From the NCBI GenBank assembly GCA_945983195.1, contig CAMFSS010000092.1:1-7766 (forward strand): a stretch of DNA of 7,766 nucleotides, read 5' to 3'. The position numbers and the translations under genes were made by a program. The first letter of the stretch is position 1. Every line of letters starts with the position of its first letter. Below the pieces are notes generated by a model. It was given only the letters and a program-made list of their open reading frames with translations, was not told the DNA's origin and made no database searches. Source of the DNA: an uncultured Prevotellaceae bacterium. Its GTDB lineage: Bacteria; Bacteroidota; Bacteroidia; Bacteroidales; Muribaculaceae. Below are positions 4,917 to 7,766 of the stretch, one piece after another.

Positions 4917-6698
4917 ATGTCGAAATCAACACTGAAAAATCTTGAAGCATTGCGCGACGAGATGCGTCGCGTGAAGGTGAGTGCGGTGATTATTCCAGGC
5001 ACCGACTACCACCAGAGTGAATATATAAGCGACCACTGGAAATTCCGCGACTGGGTCACTGGTTTCACGGGCAGCAACGGTACTGCCGTTGTGACTCTCG
5101 ACAAAGCCGGACTTTGGACCGATTCGCGCTACTTCCTCCAGGCTGCACAGCAGCTTGAGGATTCGGGCGTAGACCTGCACAAGGAGGATATTCCCGGCGA
5201 AGCAACCATCACCGAGTGGCTTGCCGAGCAGCTTGGCGAGGACGATGTGCTGGCTGTTGACGGACGTCTGTTCTCAATTGTCAAGGCAAATGCACTTGAG
5301 GAGTTCTGCGGTCGCAATGGTTTCCGCTTTGCTGCCGACTTTGCCGCTGCCGACCGCGTGTGGAGTGACCGCCCGGAGCGTCCGCTTGCAAAGGCATTCG
5401 TGCACGATGAGAAGTATGCCGGAGAGAGCGCGGCCGACAAAATTGCCCGCGTGATGGACGAAGTGGAGAAGATGGGTGCAGATGCAGTGTTTATCCCGGC
5501 TCTCGACGAAATTGCATGGACGCTCAATTTGCGTGGCGAAGACGTGGCTTTCACTCCGGTGGCAATAAGCTACCTCTACCTCTCGGAGAAGGAGAATGTG
5601 CTTTTCATCGACTCAGCGAAGGTTGACGATGCAGTGAAAGCTCATCTCAAGGAGGCTGGAGTGAAAGTGAAGGAATACGAAGAAGTGGAGGAGTATCTCG
5701 GTCGCGTATCGGTGAATACTACCGTGCTTCTCGACCCGAATATCGTGAGCGACACGCTTGCCCGCGCCCTTGAATGCTACAAGGTGTATGGCAAGTCGCC
5801 TGTATCGCTGCTAAAGGCAATAAAGAACGATGTGCAGATTGCCGGCACTCGCAAGGCAATGGAGCGCGACGGTGCAGCTCTTGTGCGCCTCTTCAAGTGG
5901 CTTGAGGAGAATGTGGCATCGGGCAGCTTCAATGAGTGCGACGTGTGGGAAATGGGCAAAAAATTCCGTGCCGAGGGCGACCTCTATCGTGGCGACAGCT
6001 TCGGAATGATTGCCGGATACAAGGAGCATGGAGCAATTGTACACTATTCGGCTACCGAGGAGAGTGCTTCCACGCTTCATGCCGATGGCTTGCTGCTCAT
6101 AGACAGCGGCGGTCAGTATCTTGATGGCACTACCGACATCACACGCACCGTAACCCTCGGAAATCCTACTGCCGATGAAATTCACGACTACACACTTGTG
6201 CTGAAGGGACACCTTGCAATTGCTCGCGCACAGTTCCCCGTAGGGACTCGCGGCAGCCAGCTCGATGCTCTTGCACGCATCTACCAGTGGGAGGAGGGCA
6301 TGACCTATCTGCACGGCACCGGTCACGGTGTAGGACATTTCCTCGGCGTGCATGAGGGCCCGCAGAATATTCGTCTCAACGAGAACCCAGCCACCTTGCA
6401 GCCTGGAATGATTACCAGCGACGAGCCGGGAATCTACAAGGCAGGACGCTATGGCATTCGCACTGAGAATCTTGTGCTTTGTGTGCCCGGTGTGCACAGC
6501 GAGGAGTTTGGCGATTTCCTGAAGTTTGAGACGCTTACGCTCTTCCCCTACGATGCACGTCTCATCGACCTCTCGATGCTCACAGCCCAGGAGATTGCCC
6601 AGGTGAATGAATATCATACCATGGTGCGCGAGCGTCTTACGCCCTATCTCAATGCCGAGGAGGCAGCATGGCTCGCCGACAAGACCAAAGCTCTTTAA
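4917..6698 (+). CDS. Xaa-Pro aminopeptidase (aminopeptidase P, M24B family, three-domain form)
   Basis: The enzyme releases the N-terminal residue from peptides with proline in second position, using a two-metal centre (usually Mn), in the cytosol. The 593 residues fit the long, eukaryote-like form: two creatinase-like N-terminal domains (about 5-145 and 160-300), the pita-bread catalytic domain (about 310-540) and a C-terminal M24 tail (about 535-593; FLKFETLTLFPYD, LLxxxE, NEYH, WL). All five metal ligands are seen: Asp396 (IDSGGQY), Asp407 (GTTDITRT), His470 (HGTGHGVGH), Glu503 (SDEPG) and Glu517 (RTENL). His466 and His474 flank the metal site. No signal peptide is present. The start follows an A-rich stretch (AAAAAATAACGAAAT) that is a normal translation-start context in this phylum. 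It lies 27 bp after the lipoprotein gene and probably shares its transcript. It likely serves proline and peptide recycling in an amino-acid-using gut bacterium. Confidence 0.95.
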   Translation: MSKSTLKNLEALRDEMRRVKVSAVIIPGTDYHQSEYISDHWKFRDWVTGFTGSNGTAVVTLDKAGLWTDSRYFLQAAQQLEDSGVDLHKEDIPGEATITEWLAEQLGEDDVLAVDGRLFSIVKANALEEFCGRNGFRFAADFAAADRVWSDRPERPLAKAFVHDEKYAGESAADKIARVMDEVEKMGADAVFIPALDEIAWTLNLRGEDVAFTPVAISYLYLSEKENVLFIDSAKVDDAVKAHLKEAGVKVKEYEEVEEYLGRVSVNTTVLLDPNIVSDTLARALECYKVYGKSPVSLLKAIKNDVQIAGTRKAMERDGAALVRLFKWLEENVASGSFNECDVWEMGKKFRAEGDLYRGDSFGMIAGYKEHGAIVHYSATEESASTLHADGLLLIDSGGQYLDGTTDITRTVTLGNPTADEIHDYTLVLKGHLAIARAQFPVGTRGSQLDALARIYQWEEGMTYLHGTGHGVGHFLGVHEGPQNIRLNENPATLQPGMITSDEPGIYKAGRYGIRTENLVLCVPGVHSEEFGDFLKFETLTLFPYDARLIDLSMLTAQEIAQVNEYHTMVRERLTPYLNAEEAAWLADKTKAL

Positions 6699-6743
6699 CT
6701 CAGGTGTTGTATCGTTAACTGAAAACTACAAACTAAAGAAATT

Positions 6744-7265
6744 ATGGCACTAATAAAATCAGTGAGGGGATTTACCCCGAAATTCGGCAACGACTGCTTC
6801 CTTGCCGAAAATGCGACAATAATAGGCGATGTGACGATGGGCGACGAGTGCAGCATTTGGTTCAACACAGTGCTGCGCGGCGACGTTAACACAATCACCA
6901 TTGGCAACCGCGTGAACATTCAGGACGGTTCGGTGCTGCACACGCTCTATGAGAAATCGACTATCGAAATAGGCAACGACGTGTCGATTGGACACAACGT
7001 GACGATTCACGGAGCAAAGGTGCGTGACTTTGCACTTATCGGTATGGGTAGCGTGCTGCTCGACCACGCTGAGGTGGGAGAGGGCGCAATTGTGGCTGCC
7101 GGCAGTGTGGTGACAGGAAAGACCAAAATCGGACCTAACGAGCTGTGGGCAGGTGCTCCTGCCAAGTTCATCAAGATGGTTGACCCGGCGCAGGCTAAGG
7201 AAATCAACATCAAAATCGCCAAAAACTACTTGATGTATTCCAAGTGGTACGACGAAGAGGACTAA
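6744..7265 (+). CDS. Gamma-class carbonic anhydrase family protein (hexapeptide-repeat, YrdA/PaaY-like)
   Basis: The 173-residue product is a left-handed beta-helix protein: hexapeptide repeats of the [LIV]-G-x4 kind run from about 23 to 135 (ATIIGDV, SIWFNTVLRGD, ITIGNRVNIQDGSVLH, STIEIGNDVSIGHNVTIHG, ALIGMGSVLL, AIVAAGSVV), followed by a C-terminal helix (about 148-168). The three zinc-binding histidines of gamma-carbonic anhydrases are in place: His66 (SVLH), His84 (IGHN) and His89 (IHG). The active-site Arg45 and Asp47 (LRGD) and Gln60-Asp61 are also present. The protein should form a trimer with metal at subunit interfaces. Members may hydrate CO2, but some act on other substrates or are inactive, and the YrdA/PaaY type lacks the acidic loop of the archaeal enzyme, so activity is inferred. 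It lies 45 bp after the aminopeptidase gene, with an A-rich start context (CTAAAGAAATT), and is the last gene of the run. Confidence 0.92.
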   Translation: MALIKSVRGFTPKFGNDCFLAENATIIGDVTMGDECSIWFNTVLRGDVNTITIGNRVNIQDGSVLHTLYEKSTIEIGNDVSIGHNVTIHGAKVRDFALIGMGSVLLDHAEVGEGAIVAAGSVVTGKTKIGPNELWAGAPAKFIKMVDPAQAKEINIKIAKNYLMYSKWYDEED

Positions 7266-7293
7266 CCCACACACATACAAATAACACCGTTGT

Positions 7294-7334
7294 CACTGCA
7301 AAAATGGTCGCACTATGCGACCATTTTTGCAGTG
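7294..7334. terminator. Strong, probably bidirectional terminator between convergent genes
   Basis: An 18-nt arm (7294-7311, beginning CACTGCAAAAATGG) pairs perfectly with 7317-7334 around the 5-nt loop ACTAT. Within the stem, an A5 tract and a T5 tract flank the inner 7-bp stem TGGTCGC/GCGACCA, so each strand presents a hairpin followed by a U-run. It lies 28 bp after the carbonic-anhydrase-like gene, and 92 bp separate it from the stop of the opposing gene, so it can serve both. Confidence 0.88.
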
Positions 7335-7413
7335 GGGCGACTGGTGGTGTGCTGTTATAGAGGACTAATGATGCGCTTAATGTGGCCATTGTTTTGCGGG
7401 TCTGATAACCGGG

Positions 7414-7433
7414 GCAGTAAGGAGTGTTACTGC
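7414..7433 (-). repeat. Small hairpin containing the stop codon of the right-edge gene
   Basis: GCAGTAA (7414-7420) and TTACTGC (7427-7433) are a perfect 7-bp inverted repeat with a 6-nt loop. The minus-strand stop codon TAA (7429-7427) lies in the stem. On the minus strand GC-rich sequence follows, not a U-run, so it is not a full terminator. It may protect the 3' end of the message or be chance. Confidence 0.4.
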
Positions 7434-7766
7434 GGTTTTACGGCTTTGGCGGGGAGGAGGTGAGGACCGCTGCCGGGGATGCTGCCTTTTTTGCTGTCGA
7501 GCTTGTCGTCGGGCAACGGCTTTATAGGCTCATGGCGTTCATGCTTCTTTTTGTTATTGTTGTCGATTATGTCGTAGATAATGCCACCTACGTCGATACC
7601 CACTTCGCAGCCGCCGATATTGACTGTTGGCTCGACGACCGGAACCGTCATCCACATCTTCTGAGCCGGCTCAAAGACGCGCCGGCCACCCAAGTCAGCG
7701 GCGAGCGGTTCGCTTCCATGGTAGGGAAAGGACCCGACGCACCTGGAGCCGGACCAGGAGGGCGAC
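7427..7766 (-). CDS. Hypothetical protein, C-terminal part (5' end beyond the window)
   Basis: The frame is open from the right edge to the TAA at 7429-7427, giving the last 112 residues. Codon choice (many GGC, GAC, ATC and CTC) looks like the neighbouring genes, which supports real coding. The visible part has a hydrophobic, glycine-rich segment (VNIGGCEVGIDVGGIIYDIID), a very basic and polar stretch (NNNKKKHERHE) and a proline/lysine-rich tail ending in AVKPQ. I do not recognise the family. No membrane helix is clear, although the Gly/Ile-rich segment is followed by charge in a way that could suit a surface-exposed or secreted protein. A TTG at 7693 or ATGs within KMWMT near 7650 could serve as internal starts, but the frame continues to the edge, so truncation is the simpler reading. 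It converges on the carbonic-anhydrase-like gene across a strong terminator. Confidence 0.6.
   Translation of the reverse strand, partial: SPSWSGSRCVGSFPYHGSEPLAADLGGRRVFEPAQKMWMTVPVVEPTVNIGGCEVGIDVGGIIYDIIDNNNKKKHERHEPIKPLPDDKLDSKKGSIPGSGPHLLPAKAVKPQ

Noticed and set aside
5811..6617. Long open frame (268 codons) on the minus strand within the aminopeptidase gene
   Set aside because: It lies wholly antisense to a gene with complete catalytic motifs, has no recognisable domain, and is explained by the codon bias of the real gene.
6699..6743. Possible promoter for the carbonic-anhydrase-like gene in the 45-bp gap
   Set aside because: No TAnnTTTG element is present; TATCGTTA is a poor match. 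Read-through from the aminopeptidase gene is the simpler explanation.
6759..7280. 173-codon minus-strand frame over the carbonic-anhydrase-like gene
   Set aside because: It is a mirror of the plus-strand hexapeptide-repeat gene, whose zinc histidines and active-site residues are intact.

Overview
The window looks like chromosomal DNA from a member of the Bacteroidales. The evidence is: promoter elements of the Bacteroidetes type (TTTG, about 20 bp, TAnnTTTG); gene starts preceded by A-rich sequence instead of strong Shine-Dalgarno motifs; a TPR-type regulator of the DUF6377 kind found in this phylum; and the Bacteroidetes-like forms of ArgH and the long aminopeptidase P. The moderately high GC of the coding regions would suit a gut family such as Muribaculaceae, but that placement is inference.

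Layout. On the left, the 5' part of a minus-strand gene for an exported TPR protein (1-662) runs off the edge. It is divergent from surE (start chosen at 916, end 1803). The AT-rich space between them holds two well-formed promoters, one per direction, and small palindromes. A 151-bp gap with a probable -7 element and short inverted repeats leads to argH (1955-3295), the last enzyme of arginine biosynthesis. After argH comes an unusual array of six 9-bp units that folds into a long hairpin (3304-3357). Four more plus-strand genes follow, closely packed: a YghZ/Gpr-type aldo-keto reductase, a small predicted lipoprotein overlapping it by 4 bp, a three-domain Xaa-Pro aminopeptidase, and a gamma-carbonic-anhydrase-like hexapeptide protein. 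A perfect 18-bp-stem terminator (7294-7334) closes this group. The window ends with the 3' part of a convergent minus-strand gene of unknown function (7427-7766).

How the genes work together. The plus-strand genes are mostly housekeeping: nucleotide dephosphorylation, arginine synthesis, aldehyde reduction, proline-peptide turnover and possible CO2/bicarbonate chemistry. They do not form one obvious pathway. The tightest link is the overlap of the reductase and lipoprotein genes, which suggests coupled translation. I see no mobile element, CRISPR array, RNA gene or defence system. The two items most worth following up are the 9-bp repeat array after argH and the small lipoprotein, whose C-terminal half looks like a Rieske domain that has lost its histidine ligands.
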